A stretch of DNA of 64,000 bases from Chryseobacterium fluminis. Its GTDB lineage: Bacteria; Bacteroidota; Bacteroidia; Flavobacteriales; Weeksellaceae. The DNA lies in the NCBI RefSeq assembly GCF_026314945.1, contig NZ_CP111121.1, positions 1,054,001 to 1,118,000 on the forward strand, given 5' to 3'. Shown piece by piece: positions 46,982 through 55,878 of this stretch. The position numbers and the translations under genes were made by a program. Every line of letters begins with the position of its first letter. Positions within the stretch are counted from its first letter, which is position 1. The notes under the pieces are model-generated. The model saw nothing but the letters and a program-made list of their open reading frames with translations. It searched no databases and was not told where the DNA came from.

Positions 46982-47460
46982 TGGATGGAATTTTAAACGG
47001 AACTAAGTACGAAAAATTACGAACAAGTTTTCGACTATGTTTTGGAATTCTTGATAAAATAGCAGAAGGAATCTGCTATATCTTTAATTTAAATATTTCT
47101 AAAAACGAATCTATCTACTTTGAGAATTTTTGGAATTCCAAAAGAAATAATAAAAGGTGGGAGGAAATAAATCAAAAGAAAAACATTCACTTAACAGCAC
47201 TGTATAGTACAGCTTGCGATCTTGAAAAAATAAACGGAGAATTTGGTTTCTATAAGGAATGGAGAAATAAACTGGAGCACGGTGTCTTTTCGCTCAATGA
47301 CGAATTATATCTAGAAACTAATTGGGAAGAGCCACAATTTTCTTTAAAAACGGATGTAAAAACCTTTGAAAAAGAAACTCTTAGATTATTACAGCTCACC
47401 AGAGCTGCAATTTTCAGCTTTGTATTTTGTGCAAGAACAGAACTTATCAAATCAACTTGA
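46981..47460 (+). pseudogene. LA2681-type HEPN domain protein, N-terminus lost
   Basis: The frame (159 codons, possible GTG start at 46981) matches only the C-terminal HEPN domain of LA2681-family proteins: FGILDKIAEGICYIFNL, then NIHLTALYSTACDLEK, then FYKEWRNKLEHGVFSL with the RNase signature Arg95-x4-His100. Full members have a TPR-like N-terminal half, which is absent here because the frame starts at the recombinase fragment. It may still be expressed as a bare HEPN domain. Confidence 0.7.
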
Positions 47461-47533
47461 TTGATAGTGATTATTGGTCAGATTATTTAAATGCAATTGA
47501 ATTATTTATCCAACTTTACATCTTCCCCTCATC

Positions 47534-48406
47534 CTATGACGCACGGAAGACCTTCTCATCAAAAACAGTTTGATCAACATCAGTACATTTATAAACTAAT
47601 TCGTCTAATGCACCAGCCAAAAAAGATAATAGCATAGGTATGGTATCATAAATGTGTTCCCACATTTCATCAATATTCTCTTGTGTTCCAAAAATCAGGT
47701 TTAAATTCTGTTTTTCAGTTGCAGAAATAGGGTTACGGTCAGTATATAAATGTATTGCGCTATTGGTAAGATTAAAAAGACTATTTCCAAATTCTTTGTT
47801 AAAAATTAAATCATACAATTCTTCATCATCAAAATTATTTTTTAACAATTGATTGGTTTTACTAATTAGATTTTTTTTTTCTGCTATTGTTGTTTTTATG
47901 GGATCGAAACCTTCTAAATTATTGAATTTGTCAATAAAATCGGATTCATTTAGAAGTTTCATTATTATTATAGATATCTCAAGAAAAGGTTTTCTTAACA
48001 AAGTAAAACAAACGGTCATCCTCATCTTTAAACAACAAAGTAAACTTTCTTGAATAAAATAGCAGGTTTCCATAATCAGTGAAAACAGCAAGTGATTTGT
48101 AACAACTTTATTTAATTCCGCTGTGAGACCCAATTCAGATAATCTGTCAAAAATATGTTCTTCAGGTACATCCATTCTACTCATCACATCTTCTGAAAAT
48201 TCGAATGTCTGCATTTTCAATTGAATAAATTTATCATCTAAAACGAGCTCTTCAATTTGATTGATTACAAATTCACAGTAGTCATGGCTTTTTCTAAATT
48301 TATCGGGAAGAGAGTAATAAGTAGTTCTATGGACTGAAGATACTTCGCGGCTTATAAAATACCTTCTGAAAATAGTTGATATCTTTTCTGCAAATCTGAC
48401 CACCAT
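47534..48406 (-). CDS. hypothetical helical protein (290 aa)
   Basis: The protein is mostly alpha-helical, with a hydrophobic middle (HLLFSLIMETCYFIQESLLC) and a conserved-looking Phe/Leu-rich tract (FTLLRKPFLEISIIIMKLLN). The family is not named with confidence; the layout recalls DUF5677-like or HEPN-like helical bundles. It stands alone in the defence block, divergent from the 348-aa gene (60-bp spacer). Confidence 0.65.
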   Translation of the reverse strand: MVVRFAEKISTIFRRYFISREVSSVHRTTYYSLPDKFRKSHDYCEFVINQIEELVLDDKFIQLKMQTFEFSEDVMSRMDVPEEHIFDRLSELGLTAELNKVVTNHLLFSLIMETCYFIQESLLCCLKMRMTVCFTLLRKPFLEISIIIMKLLNESDFIDKFNNLEGFDPIKTTIAEKKNLISKTNQLLKNNFDDEELYDLIFNKEFGNSLFNLTNSAIHLYTDRNPISATEKQNLNLIFGTQENIDEMWEHIYDTIPMLLSFLAGALDELVYKCTDVDQTVFDEKVFRAS

Positions 48407-48466
48407 AAAGTAATTTATTTTGTTTGTATTTTCTGTGTGAGTAAATTTACATTATATAACTAATTT

Positions 48467-49513
48467 ATGAGACAATTTGTTGATAATTCAGGAAGGTATA
48501 TGTTAATAATTCCACCTGATTGGGTTTTTAAAAATGATATTTACGCCGCCAAAAATTCTGCATCAAATTGTTTTGAACCATATGAAAATCCCATTGGAAG
48601 TTTTCAAATTAGTTGTCATTTGATTACAAACAATAAAACAAATATTAAAAGTCATCTTACTAAATTCATCAAACATGATATACCTTCTGGAAGAATAGAT
48701 TTTAAAGAAAAGTTTATTCCAGATGATGAAATTGATGCCTATATATGGGAAGACATTATAAATGATAATTATCTTTCGTGTACTTATACTTATGAAAGTG
48801 TTCAACGTGGCACGGATGAATTGAAAGAAGAGCTTGACAAAGTACGTTTCTGTCTAAGTAGTATCCGAATGATTGACGAAAAATATAAAGACTCTGTTTT
48901 AAACTCTTATCGTTTCAATCAATTCATGAATTCATATGCAGCTTCTGTAGATCTTCTACAAAGAGCATATGATAATGGATCTGCAATAGAAATAACCGTA
49001 TTGCTATCAAATCAGATTGATGCTTCATTACGGTTGGTCTTGATCTTAAAGAAGCAATTGGATGATAAATCGAATATTATCGATACAACTCTCATATATC
49101 AGCGAGAACATGATAAACCAGTGATGGAAAAGCAAGTTTACAGAATGGCTCTTGAAAATGGTATAATTAACAAAGATTTACATGATAAGCTTTATATTTT
49201 ATATGATCAAAGGAATAAGGTTATTCATCGATATATAATAACCGATCTATTAACCAAAAATGTTTTTGAAACAGCGTTTGAATACAGCCAAATAGAAAAA
49301 CAAATCGGAAAGATTGTTAAAGAATATGAGCAGATGCAATATATTGCCAAAATAGGAATATATGGTATTGAAGAGTCTCCTGATAAGCCATTAAGTAATG
49401 AAGAACAGGATGAACTATTAAATTCTCTTAAAGAGAAGCACGCACATGTAAAAATCAATAGTGAAATTACTTTCAAAAAATTTAATTTAAACTCAAATAA
49501 TGAAAAAGCCTAA
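48467..49513 (+). CDS. two-part protein: N-terminal unknown domain plus HEPN-like helical domain
   Basis: In this 348-residue protein, residues 1-140 look beta-rich (RYMLIIPPDWVFKNDIYA, then IDAYIWEDIINDNYLSCTY). Residues 150-310 are helical and contain YDQRNKVIHRYIITD, giving Arg249-x4-His254 of the HEPN signature. It overlaps the next gene by 14 bp, so the two form a coupled pair. A toxin-like RNase with a sensing front domain is plausible; the family is not recognised. Confidence 0.68.
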   Translation: MRQFVDNSGRYMLIIPPDWVFKNDIYAAKNSASNCFEPYENPIGSFQISCHLITNNKTNIKSHLTKFIKHDIPSGRIDFKEKFIPDDEIDAYIWEDIINDNYLSCTYTYESVQRGTDELKEELDKVRFCLSSIRMIDEKYKDSVLNSYRFNQFMNSYAASVDLLQRAYDNGSAIEITVLLSNQIDASLRLVLILKKQLDDKSNIIDTTLIYQREHDKPVMEKQVYRMALENGIINKDLHDKLYILYDQRNKVIHRYIITDLLTKNVFETAFEYSQIEKQIGKIVKEYEQMQYIAKIGIYGIEESPDKPLSNEEQDELLNSLKEKHAHVKINSEITFKKFNLNSNNEKA

Positions 49514-50294
49514 ACTGAATAAATTTGATTTGTTCGTCGATAAACTCATAGAGGGTTTTTCTAAATTACCAAACTTTGATTTAACACAGAGAGACGAACT
49601 TGCACATAAATTATTTAATATTGTATCTTATAAAATCGCAGATATTTCTTCTTACAAAGAATTGGTGACCAAACATTTTATACCTGCAACAAATAAAGCT
49701 GTCTATGATTCAAAAAAGGATATTGAGAATTCTAAATATCGACAATATCTAGATTTGAAACAAATAGATTTCAAAGAAACGATGTATGATACGATCCGGC
49801 TTTCCTACGTTGGATTGTTTCATAAACTTGAAAACTATGTTAATGAAGTTATCTCGGTTACAGAAATATTGTTCGATGAGTTTTATGAATCTGAAAAAAC
49901 TTTGAATGTCTGGACGAAGGAGCATTTTGATTTCAATATCAGAGATTGGCAGCAATTCAATATTGTTCACAAAGTTAATTGGGTAGCTAATTGCGTTAAG
50001 CATAGAGACAGTTATCCAACTAAAAATCCCAAACCTAAAGGGTACCAAAATATCAACGAGGAAGAGAAAATTAGAATTGATGTACATGAGTTTGATCAGG
50101 ATTGTCAACTAATCATTTCTTTTTTACCAATTTACTTGCAATTGATGTTTCTTTTTGCTCAACATAAGATGTTTAGTGAAGAACTTAATAATAATTTTGA
50201 TCCAGAAGATCATTTTACCATTTCACAAAATGAACGTCTTACAACAATTGAACACACTCTCAAAACGCTTATTGAACAAATGAGAAAAATCTAG
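49500..50294 (+). CDS. partner protein of the HEPN-like gene (264 aa)
   Basis: This helical soluble protein is marked by YVGLFHKLENYVNEVISVTE, WQQFNIVHKVNWVANCVKHR and a closing coiled coil (RLTTIEHTLKTLIEQMRKI). The tract WVANCVKHR-DSYP recalls helical bundles related to HEPN families, but the usual RxxxxH is not seen. The start lies within the end of the preceding gene (14-bp overlap). It may serve as antitoxin or complex partner; that is inference. Confidence 0.62.
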   Translation: MKKPKLNKFDLFVDKLIEGFSKLPNFDLTQRDELAHKLFNIVSYKIADISSYKELVTKHFIPATNKAVYDSKKDIENSKYRQYLDLKQIDFKETMYDTIRLSYVGLFHKLENYVNEVISVTEILFDEFYESEKTLNVWTKEHFDFNIRDWQQFNIVHKVNWVANCVKHRDSYPTKNPKPKGYQNINEEEKIRIDVHEFDQDCQLIISFLPIYLQLMFLFAQHKMFSEELNNNFDPEDHFTISQNERLTTIEHTLKTLIEQMRKI

Positions 50295-50440
50295 TAAGCT
50301 TCAGTAAATTAGAATAGTAAGTGTTTAAAGTAGAGTGTAAAACAAGATTTTTTTTATAAGAATGCATTGATAATTCATTTTGAATTATTATTATAATTAC
50401 ATATATTTGTTACTTAAACAATCTGCAGAGGATTTTAGAT

Positions 50441-50593
50441 ATGCTAAATTTAAAATCATTTATCATGCAACATTGTTTATTTTGCTCCGGTTGGAGACCT
50501 GTATTTGTTAGAGCTTATACTAGAATTCGTTATGGAAGACTAGAGTATGTTATCAAGCACTGCAGATCAAGGCCTGGTCAGCACAGATTCTAA
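50441..50593 (+). CDS. small basic Cys/Arg-rich protein with its own terminator
   Basis: A 50-residue frame starts at ATG 50441 and contains QHCLFCSGWRPVFVRAYTRI and RYGRLEYVIKHCRSRPGQH. There are three Cys, several His and many Arg, so a small zinc- or nucleic-acid-binding protein is possible. Base composition is less AT-rich than the flanks. A strong hairpin follows immediately after the stop, as for a real single-gene transcript. Confidence 0.6.
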   Translation: MLNLKSFIMQHCLFCSGWRPVFVRAYTRIRYGRLEYVIKHCRSRPGQHRF

Positions 50594-50616
50594 AGCAAGG
50601 TTTTTACCTTGCTTTT
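50592..50616 (+). terminator. Rho-independent terminator after the 50-aa gene
   Basis: The perfect 10-bp arms AAAGCAAGGT and ACCTTGCTTT enclose a TTTT loop, with T residues after the stem. The rest of 50617-50857 shows no gene. Confidence 0.8.
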
Positions 50617-50857
50617 GCTGTTTATTGCTAAATGTGATTTATTCTGGAAAATTTTTCGATGCTTGACTTACTTTTGTAAGCCAGAAGTAGAGAAAAAAAT
50701 TTCTTTCACTTTCTCAACATAAAATAAATTTAACGACACAGTTAAAACTAGTAAAATCATAATCAATAGTAAATAAATTCAATTCTTTACTTTATTATCT
50801 GGCTTCAATCTTTTTTGAAATTAAATAATTATCTTTAGAAATCAAACTAATAAACTG

Positions 50858-51628
50858 ATGACAAGATCGGAACTTCATGAGATTGTAGATTCTTATAAAA
50901 AAATATCAAAGTATATAATACTACGATTTGAAACTCATACTTTTGATACAAAAGAAACAATTCTCAGAAATTTTATCGCAAAAGCAAGTTCATTACTTAA
51001 TAGCATTTCACTTTTAATTAAGGAAGATCAGACAGGAGAGGCAACTGCATTATATCGTCTATTAATAGAAAGATATTTTTATGTGGAATATTTAGAAGAT
51101 TCAGGTTTATATCAAGAATTTAAAGACTGGTCATTTGTTAAAACATTTGAAATAAGAAATAAAATGCGAAGCCAGAACTCTTATAATACGAAAGAAATAT
51201 CGGATGAAATTAAAGATAATGAATTTCAAATTAAGTTATATCAGGAATTAAAAAGTAAAAAACTAAATTGGATTGAGCCTAAAATTGAAGACTTTTCAAA
51301 AAGGATAGATTTGAAACCACTCTATTCTTTAGGATATGACCTTGGCTCATCTTATATACATCCGAGAGCCGATGAAGGTTTTTGGGATGCTTTACGCATA
51401 GCTAAAAATGAAAAAAAATCAGAAGTAACCACAATTAATTTACTACGCAACAGTATTTTAATTTCGAATGCTATTTTAGCTTTAACGACACACAACTCAA
51501 AAAATTTTTACGGAAACTCTTTACAAATATATTGCGATGCTATTTTTAAAATGCTAAATGGTTCTTTACAACTTTCTAATTTAATGGATCTCGAAGCAAA
51601 CATATTCTCTGAATTAAACTTCAATTAG
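50858..51628 (+). CDS. DUF5677-like helical protein
   Basis: This 256-residue soluble protein has the marks of DUF5677: the helix EATALYRLLIERYFYVEYLE, then GYDLGSSYIHPRADEGFWD and a helical end. Such proteins appear in mobile elements and defence blocks with unknown activity. It stands alone with a 560-bp spacer upstream and a convergent phosphoribosyltransferase gene downstream. Confidence 0.65.
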   Translation: MTRSELHEIVDSYKKISKYIILRFETHTFDTKETILRNFIAKASSLLNSISLLIKEDQTGEATALYRLLIERYFYVEYLEDSGLYQEFKDWSFVKTFEIRNKMRSQNSYNTKEISDEIKDNEFQIKLYQELKSKKLNWIEPKIEDFSKRIDLKPLYSLGYDLGSSYIHPRADEGFWDALRIAKNEKKSEVTTINLLRNSILISNAILALTTHNSKNFYGNSLQIYCDAIFKMLNGSLQLSNLMDLEANIFSELNFN

Positions 51629-51692
51629 CTATGAGGGTATTTCAATATATAATCGATAAAAAAAAGTGAAATAGATAAAATAGATGTAATGA

Positions 51693-52301
51693 TCAATCAG
51701 GTAATTGTACACCACCATTAGCGGCCAAGTGCATAGTCCCTCTGCTGATATCAATTATCTTATCAACTTCTTTCCAACCTCTCGTTCTAATAGCGCAGAA
51801 TATTTTGATCTCCTTATCAGGATAAACTTTCTGAAGTTCTAATGCCGAGGCCATGGATGTTCTACCTAATGTCAGAATATCGTCAACCACAATAATGGTT
51901 GGTTCTGTAATCAATATCGGGGTTACTTGTAGACTGTCTTGATGTGCCTGCACCGTATTTCTGGTGTCTGCGTGAAATTGCCCACTTGATTTGGGAATTG
52001 CATACTTGCGCATCAGACAATCAGCTACACTCTCTCCCACTCCATTGCTGGCAAGCGTCTCACAGATGATCTTCGCCGGAAAAACAGCGCCATCTACTAA
52101 AGGTGTACTTCTTGGTACCGGAACTAAAGCTGAATTTGCAAAAAATTCTGATAGATCTGCCTCTTTTATTCTCTGGCTTAGTCTCGTACTGAAGCTTACA
52201 TCTCCGTTTTTACAGGATCCGGCAACTGTTCTTGAAGAAATTTCTATCTCGGACCTACCTCTTGGAGAATAGGCCAGAAAAGTAAGAAACTCAAAAGACA
52301 T
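51693..52301 (-). CDS. ComF-like phosphoribosyltransferase, partner of DprA-like gene
   Basis: In this 202-residue protein the PRPP-binding motif appears as IIVVDDILTLGRTSMAS (residues about 135-152). Upstream lies an ALVPVPRSTPLVDG stretch typical of ComF-type proteins. The zinc finger of housekeeping ComF is missing. It overlaps the DprA-like gene by 11 bp, so they are a coupled pair. As both genes sit on the mobile element, a specialised role separate from housekeeping competence is likely. Confidence 0.8.
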   Translation of the reverse strand: MSFEFLTFLAYSPRGRSEIEISSRTVAGSCKNGDVSFSTRLSQRIKEADLSEFFANSALVPVPRSTPLVDGAVFPAKIICETLASNGVGESVADCLMRKYAIPKSSGQFHADTRNTVQAHQDSLQVTPILITEPTIIVVDDILTLGRTSMASALELQKVYPDKEIKIFCAIRTRGWKEVDKIIDISRGTMHLAANGGVQLPD

Positions 52302-52965
52302 ACTCTTTCTTTGTTGTTAAATAGGGAATGCTTTCGATCAGAAATTCAAAGTTATCATTGGTCAGTACCTGTGCACCATAACTTAGCATTTCTTCTGCCC
52401 ATGAAATTTTATCGTTAAGGACATTTTCCATAATGAACAACTGTCTTCCTAATCTTAATGCCTCCCAACCCTGATGTTTTGTTCCGCTTTTCTCACTCGC
52501 CTCAATGATGATCGTTGCATCACTGATCAACGCCATTGTGCGGTTTCTGATAGGGAAACTTTTTGGAGTTACGGGATAGTTTTCCGGGAACTGTGAGATC
52601 AGCAGGTGATTTTCAGCAATAAAATCCTGAAGGTCTTTATTTTCAGCAGGGAAATATTTATCAAGGGGTGTTCCGATAACACCTATGGTGTGACCTTGAA
52701 ATTCAATGGCAGTTTTATGTGCGATCGAATCGACACCTTCTGCTAAACCGCTGACCACAGTAATGTCATTTTGAACCAAGAGCTTCGCTATCTTTCTTGC
52801 TCTTCTTATACCCAGTTCAGAAACCTTCCTGGAACCAACGACCGCTACCCTTCTTCCATTTTCCAATAACGAAAAATCCCCTTTGTAAAACAACTCTTTG
52901 GGACTGTTCTTTTTCTCAACGGTAGTAAGCTTATCGTAGTATTCGTTAAAAGCACTGATCTGCAT
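52291..52965 (-). CDS. DprA/Smf-like DNA-processing protein
   Basis: This 224-residue protein keeps the Rossmann-like core of DprA: RVAVVGSRKVSELG, then TVVSGLAEGVDSIAHKTAIE, then TIGVIGTPLDKYFPAEN, FPIRNRTMALISDATIIIEA and a GTKHQGWEALRLGRQLF end. Chromosomal DprA is longer (about 360 aa) with added N- and C-terminal domains; here only the core is present, as in shorter element-borne forms. It binds single-stranded DNA in the family. It is first in a two-gene operon with a phosphoribosyltransferase. Confidence 0.85.
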   Translation of the reverse strand: MQISAFNEYYDKLTTVEKKNSPKELFYKGDFSLLENGRRVAVVGSRKVSELGIRRARKIAKLLVQNDITVVSGLAEGVDSIAHKTAIEFQGHTIGVIGTPLDKYFPAENKDLQDFIAENHLLISQFPENYPVTPKSFPIRNRTMALISDATIIIEASEKSGTKHQGWEALRLGRQLFIMENVLNDKISWAEEMLSYGAQVLTNDNFEFLIESIPYLTTKKEYVF

Positions 52966-53366
52966 AGGGTCTTCAAGATTTAAATGAATAATGTAAATAT
53001 AGTGTATTTAGTGTGTAAAATACAAATCGAAAAACACTAAAACCAACCATCAAGGTAAAATTATTAAATATTACATACAACTGATCTTTTTCATAATAAA
53101 CCGGTAAAAAGGCAGCTAAGGTATATCGGTCATCCATTTCTTCACCCAGCCAAAAGACTACGGCATAAACGGTCTCCTCCCTGAAGGTACCCTCCAATTA
53201 TTCCGTTTCCTTTTGGCTTTCGCCTTTGCCCGCTAAGATTATCTGCTTTCTTTTTTCCGGTTTTTCTTTTGAAAAACATTCAGCGAAGCCCAAAGGGCTT
53301 TCAGAGAAAGGACGGAGAAGAGATTGAGAACAGATCAAAATGTACAATCTTTAAAAACCTACGGTT
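52966..53366. other. intergenic region before ssb
   Basis: No supported gene is seen; a 74-codon minus-strand frame here lacks protein character. Two small hairpins are visible: GTTTTTC/GAAAAAC near 53261-53278 and AAGCCC-AAA-GGGCTT at 53286-53300. The promoter of the rightward backbone genes should lie here. Confidence 0.45.
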
Positions 53367-53777
53367 ATGAACATTATCGGAAGACTGACAAGGGATGCGG
53401 AAGTGCGCAACTTGCCAAATGAAAAACAGGTAGTTAATTTTTCAATTGCTACGAATGACAATTATCGCAACAAACAGGGAGAACGAATCGAACAGACCAC
53501 CTATTTTGAATGTGCCTACTGGATCTCTCCAAAACTTGCAGACTTTTTAACAAAAGGGACTTTGGTAGAATTAAGCGGAAGAGCCTACACCTCTGCATGG
53601 TTAGGAAAAGACGGAGAACCCCATGCAGGTCTGAATTTCCACACCTCGCAGATCAAAGTTCACAGCAGTAGTAAACGAACTGAAAACAAGTTTACTGAAT
53701 CGAATAAAAAAGATAAGAAGGAAATTTCTAATTCTAATTCCAACGACAGTGACAACAATCATGATCTCCCATTTTAA
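53367..53777 (+). CDS. ssb: single-stranded DNA-binding protein (element-borne)
   Basis: This 136-residue OB-fold protein has MNIIGRLTRDAEVRNLP, VVNFSIATNDNYRNKQGE and WLGKDGEPHAGLNFHTSQIKV. An Asn/Ser-rich linker follows, with the acidic tip NNHDLPF that docks partner proteins. It would coat transferred single-stranded DNA during conjugation or replication of the element. It heads a rightward gene series with the DUF932 and PRTRC genes. Confidence 0.93.
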   Translation: MNIIGRLTRDAEVRNLPNEKQVVNFSIATNDNYRNKQGERIEQTTYFECAYWISPKLADFLTKGTLVELSGRAYTSAWLGKDGEPHAGLNFHTSQIKVHSSSKRTENKFTESNKKDKKEISNSNSNDSDNNHDLPF

Positions 53778-53818
53778 AACTACCAAACAAAATTCTCTAA
53801 CAATTAAATATTAACATC

Positions 53819-54892
53819 ATGGCACATAATTTAAATTTCAACAGCAGAACAGGAAAATATTCATTTTTCAGCGTAAAGGAAAAAGCATGGCATAACTTGG
53901 GGCAGATCGTACAGGAGTACCCGACAAGTGAAGAAGCCATCAAATTTGCAGGACTAGACTACGAGGTTGAAAAGTCTCCACTGTTTACAAAAGGTGCAGG
54001 CATTATAGAAAATAGCAACGGAATAGAAATGATCGATTCAGAATTGGAAGTTCCCAACTACTTTGCCAATATCCGCACTGATAATAATACCGTTTTAGGC
54101 GTAGTCGGAAAAGATTACCAGATCGTACAAAACCGTGAAGCCTTTTCATTTTTTGATTCTATTGTAGGCGGTGGAGATGGAATCTTGTACGAGACTGCAG
54201 GAGCTTTAGGAAATGGGGAACGCATTTTTATCACGGCTAAATTACCCGATTATATCCGTGTTGGAAATGGTGACGATATTACGGAAAAATATATTTTCCT
54301 CACCACCTCCCACGATGGGAGCGGAAGCATCACAGCCGCATTTACCCCTGTACGCATTGTTTGCCAAAATACCCTAAATGCTTCGCTAAAGAATATGAGC
54401 AATGTGGTGCGGATCAGACATACCGCAGGAGCAAAACAGCGTTTGGACGATGCCCACAAGGTCATGGGATTAGCGAATATATTGAGTAATGAATTGGAAA
54501 GCACGTTTAATCACTGGGCAAAAATAAAGGTCGGTGATGATGAAATGAAAAAGCTTATCCAATTGGCACTCTGCCCCAATAAAGAAACCTTACAGCATTT
54601 ACAAACAGGAAATTTTGATGATCTCTCAACTGTTTTTAAAAATACCGTTGATGATGCTTTTGCCTATGCGATGATGAGCGACACCCAACAGATGGAAACA
54701 ACAAAAGGGACGTTGTTCGGAGCATATAACGCAGTGACTGGATATTATCAGAATGTCAAAACATACAAAGACAATGAAGCCAAACTACAGTCCATCGTTT
54801 TGGGAGGAACTGCACAATTGAAATCTCAAAAAGCTTTTGAATTGTGTACAGGATTTGCCAAAGACGGACATTCTATTTTCACTCTAAATTAA
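53819..54892 (+). CDS. DUF932 domain protein
   Basis: The 357-residue protein begins with the DUF932 pattern (KYSFFSVKEKAWHNLGQIVQ, then VGKDYQIVQNREAFSFFD) and contains LTTSHDGSGSITAAFTPVRI-VCQNT. Members are common on plasmids, phages and conjugative elements; function is not firmly known. It lies 41 bp after ssb and before small element genes, separated from them by a hairpin at 54901-54924. Confidence 0.88.
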   Translation: MAHNLNFNSRTGKYSFFSVKEKAWHNLGQIVQEYPTSEEAIKFAGLDYEVEKSPLFTKGAGIIENSNGIEMIDSELEVPNYFANIRTDNNTVLGVVGKDYQIVQNREAFSFFDSIVGGGDGILYETAGALGNGERIFITAKLPDYIRVGNGDDITEKYIFLTTSHDGSGSITAAFTPVRIVCQNTLNASLKNMSNVVRIRHTAGAKQRLDDAHKVMGLANILSNELESTFNHWAKIKVGDDEMKKLIQLALCPNKETLQHLQTGNFDDLSTVFKNTVDDAFAYAMMSDTQQMETTKGTLFGAYNAVTGYYQNVKTYKDNEAKLQSIVLGGTAQLKSQKAFELCTGFAKDGHSIFTLN

Positions 54893-54900
54893 CAATTAAG

Positions 54901-54929
54901 GTATCCGCCTTTAATGGCGGTTACTTTTA
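54901..54929 (+). terminator. hairpin after DUF932 gene
   Basis: GTATCCGCC pairs with GGCGGTTAC (one mismatch) around a 6-nt loop, followed by TTTTAT. It may be a partial terminator or attenuator within the backbone series. Confidence 0.55.
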
Positions 54930-54941
54930 TAAAATCATTTT

Positions 54942-55151
54942 ATGAACATCAAGGATCTACACGGAAACAATATTGAGGTAACCGATTTGGAAAAAGCGAT
55001 TCAACAGGCTGAAAATCTCAAAGATCATGAACACGAAGATAAAAGCTTCGCAGAATTCGACGCAAGGCAAAAAGCCTATTGGACTGATGTGTACAACAAA
55101 TTATTACTACTTAAACAAAATCAAAATGAGCATCCTTTCAAAAAAGACTGA
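54942..55151 (+). CDS. small acidic element protein (69 aa)
   Basis: This acidic helical protein (EVTDLEKAIQQAENLKDHE, then AEFDARQKAYWTDVYNKLL) is typical of small ORFs between the DUF932 gene and the PRTRC cassette in Bacteroidota elements. Function is unknown. It overlaps the next gene by 26 bp. Confidence 0.7.
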   Translation: MNIKDLHGNNIEVTDLEKAIQQAENLKDHEHEDKSFAEFDARQKAYWTDVYNKLLLLKQNQNEHPFKKD

Positions 55152-55353
55152 ATACAAAGCTTTGTGCATCATTGGAAATATCATCAAAGAGTTTGAAGAT
55201 CTTCATCTCTTAGATATGACCCGATCTGATGATGAAGATTTGACAAAGGCAAGAAATTCACTTGAAACCATTATCCATTCCAATGGCTACAAGATCAATT
55301 ACGATAGAAATTCTAAGAAATCAATTTTAAAGAACAAACAAAATGAACACTAA
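55126..55353 (+). CDS. small element protein (75 aa)
   Basis: The ATG at 55126 gives MSILSKKTEYKALCIIGNII with KARNSLETIIHSNGYKINYD. The frame is open upstream to 55027, but that part is a shadow of the preceding gene. It overlaps PRTRC E by 11 bp (ATG 55343). Function is unknown. Confidence 0.65.
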   Translation: MSILSKKTEYKALCIIGNIIKEFEDLHLLDMTRSDDEDLTKARNSLETIIHSNGYKINYDRNSKKSILKNKQNEH

Positions 55354-55861
55354 TTTTTTCAGCCTTGTAACGCAACTTGACTTTACAGGCAACTTGAATA
55401 TATCGATTCAGAAAGCAACAGATAACAATTGGATCGTTTCGGTACTGCTTCAAAACAACGAATGCGGAGACGATGCAAAAAACAGAATCCCACCCTTAAA
55501 TCTTCGGGGAACTGCTGAAGATCTGGACAATGGTTTTTTTGAAAACATTGCCCAACCGATTCAGTCTGCATCATACCTTATGGTCAATATGGACGCTTTT
55601 ATGGTGCAATTGGAAGAAGCGAAAAAGCATTCTGCCATGGAAAAACAAAACGCTGACAAGGAAAGTAAAGCCAAAGAAGAAAAAGAGAAAAAATATAAAG
55701 ATGCCATGAAAAAAGCGGAGGATCTTGAAAGCGAATCCAAATTCAAGGATGCATGGTCAGCCTTGCCAAAGGCTTCTGAATATCCCGAATATTCCAAGGA
55801 AATATTGGAAAAGCAGGAAGCCTATGAAAAAGAATTTGCGCCTAACCTATTTACTTCATAA
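55343..55861 (+). CDS. PRTRC system protein E
   Basis: This 172-residue protein begins MNTNFFSLVTQLDFTGNLN and continues IPPLNLRGTAEDLDNGFFE, the pattern of PRTRC protein E. A long charged helix (residues about 95-140) and a short C-terminal domain follow. PRTRC (ParB-related, ThiF-related cassette) genes occur together on plasmids and conjugative elements; their job, probably maintenance, is unproven. Confidence 0.85.
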   Translation: MNTNFFSLVTQLDFTGNLNISIQKATDNNWIVSVLLQNNECGDDAKNRIPPLNLRGTAEDLDNGFFENIAQPIQSASYLMVNMDAFMVQLEEAKKHSAMEKQNADKESKAKEEKEKKYKDAMKKAEDLESESKFKDAWSALPKASEYPEYSKEILEKQEAYEKEFAPNLFTS

Positions 55862-55878
55862 CCTTAAAATCAAGAACT

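Noticed and set aside
28184..52301. CRISPR array or cas genes in the defence region
   Set aside because: No regularly spaced direct repeats and no Cas motifs were seen.
52973..53197. Minus-strand frame of 74 codons upstream of the DprA-like gene
   Set aside because: No recognisable pattern, lies in the expected promoter region, and its end is AT-driven (FRFVFYTLNTLYLHY).
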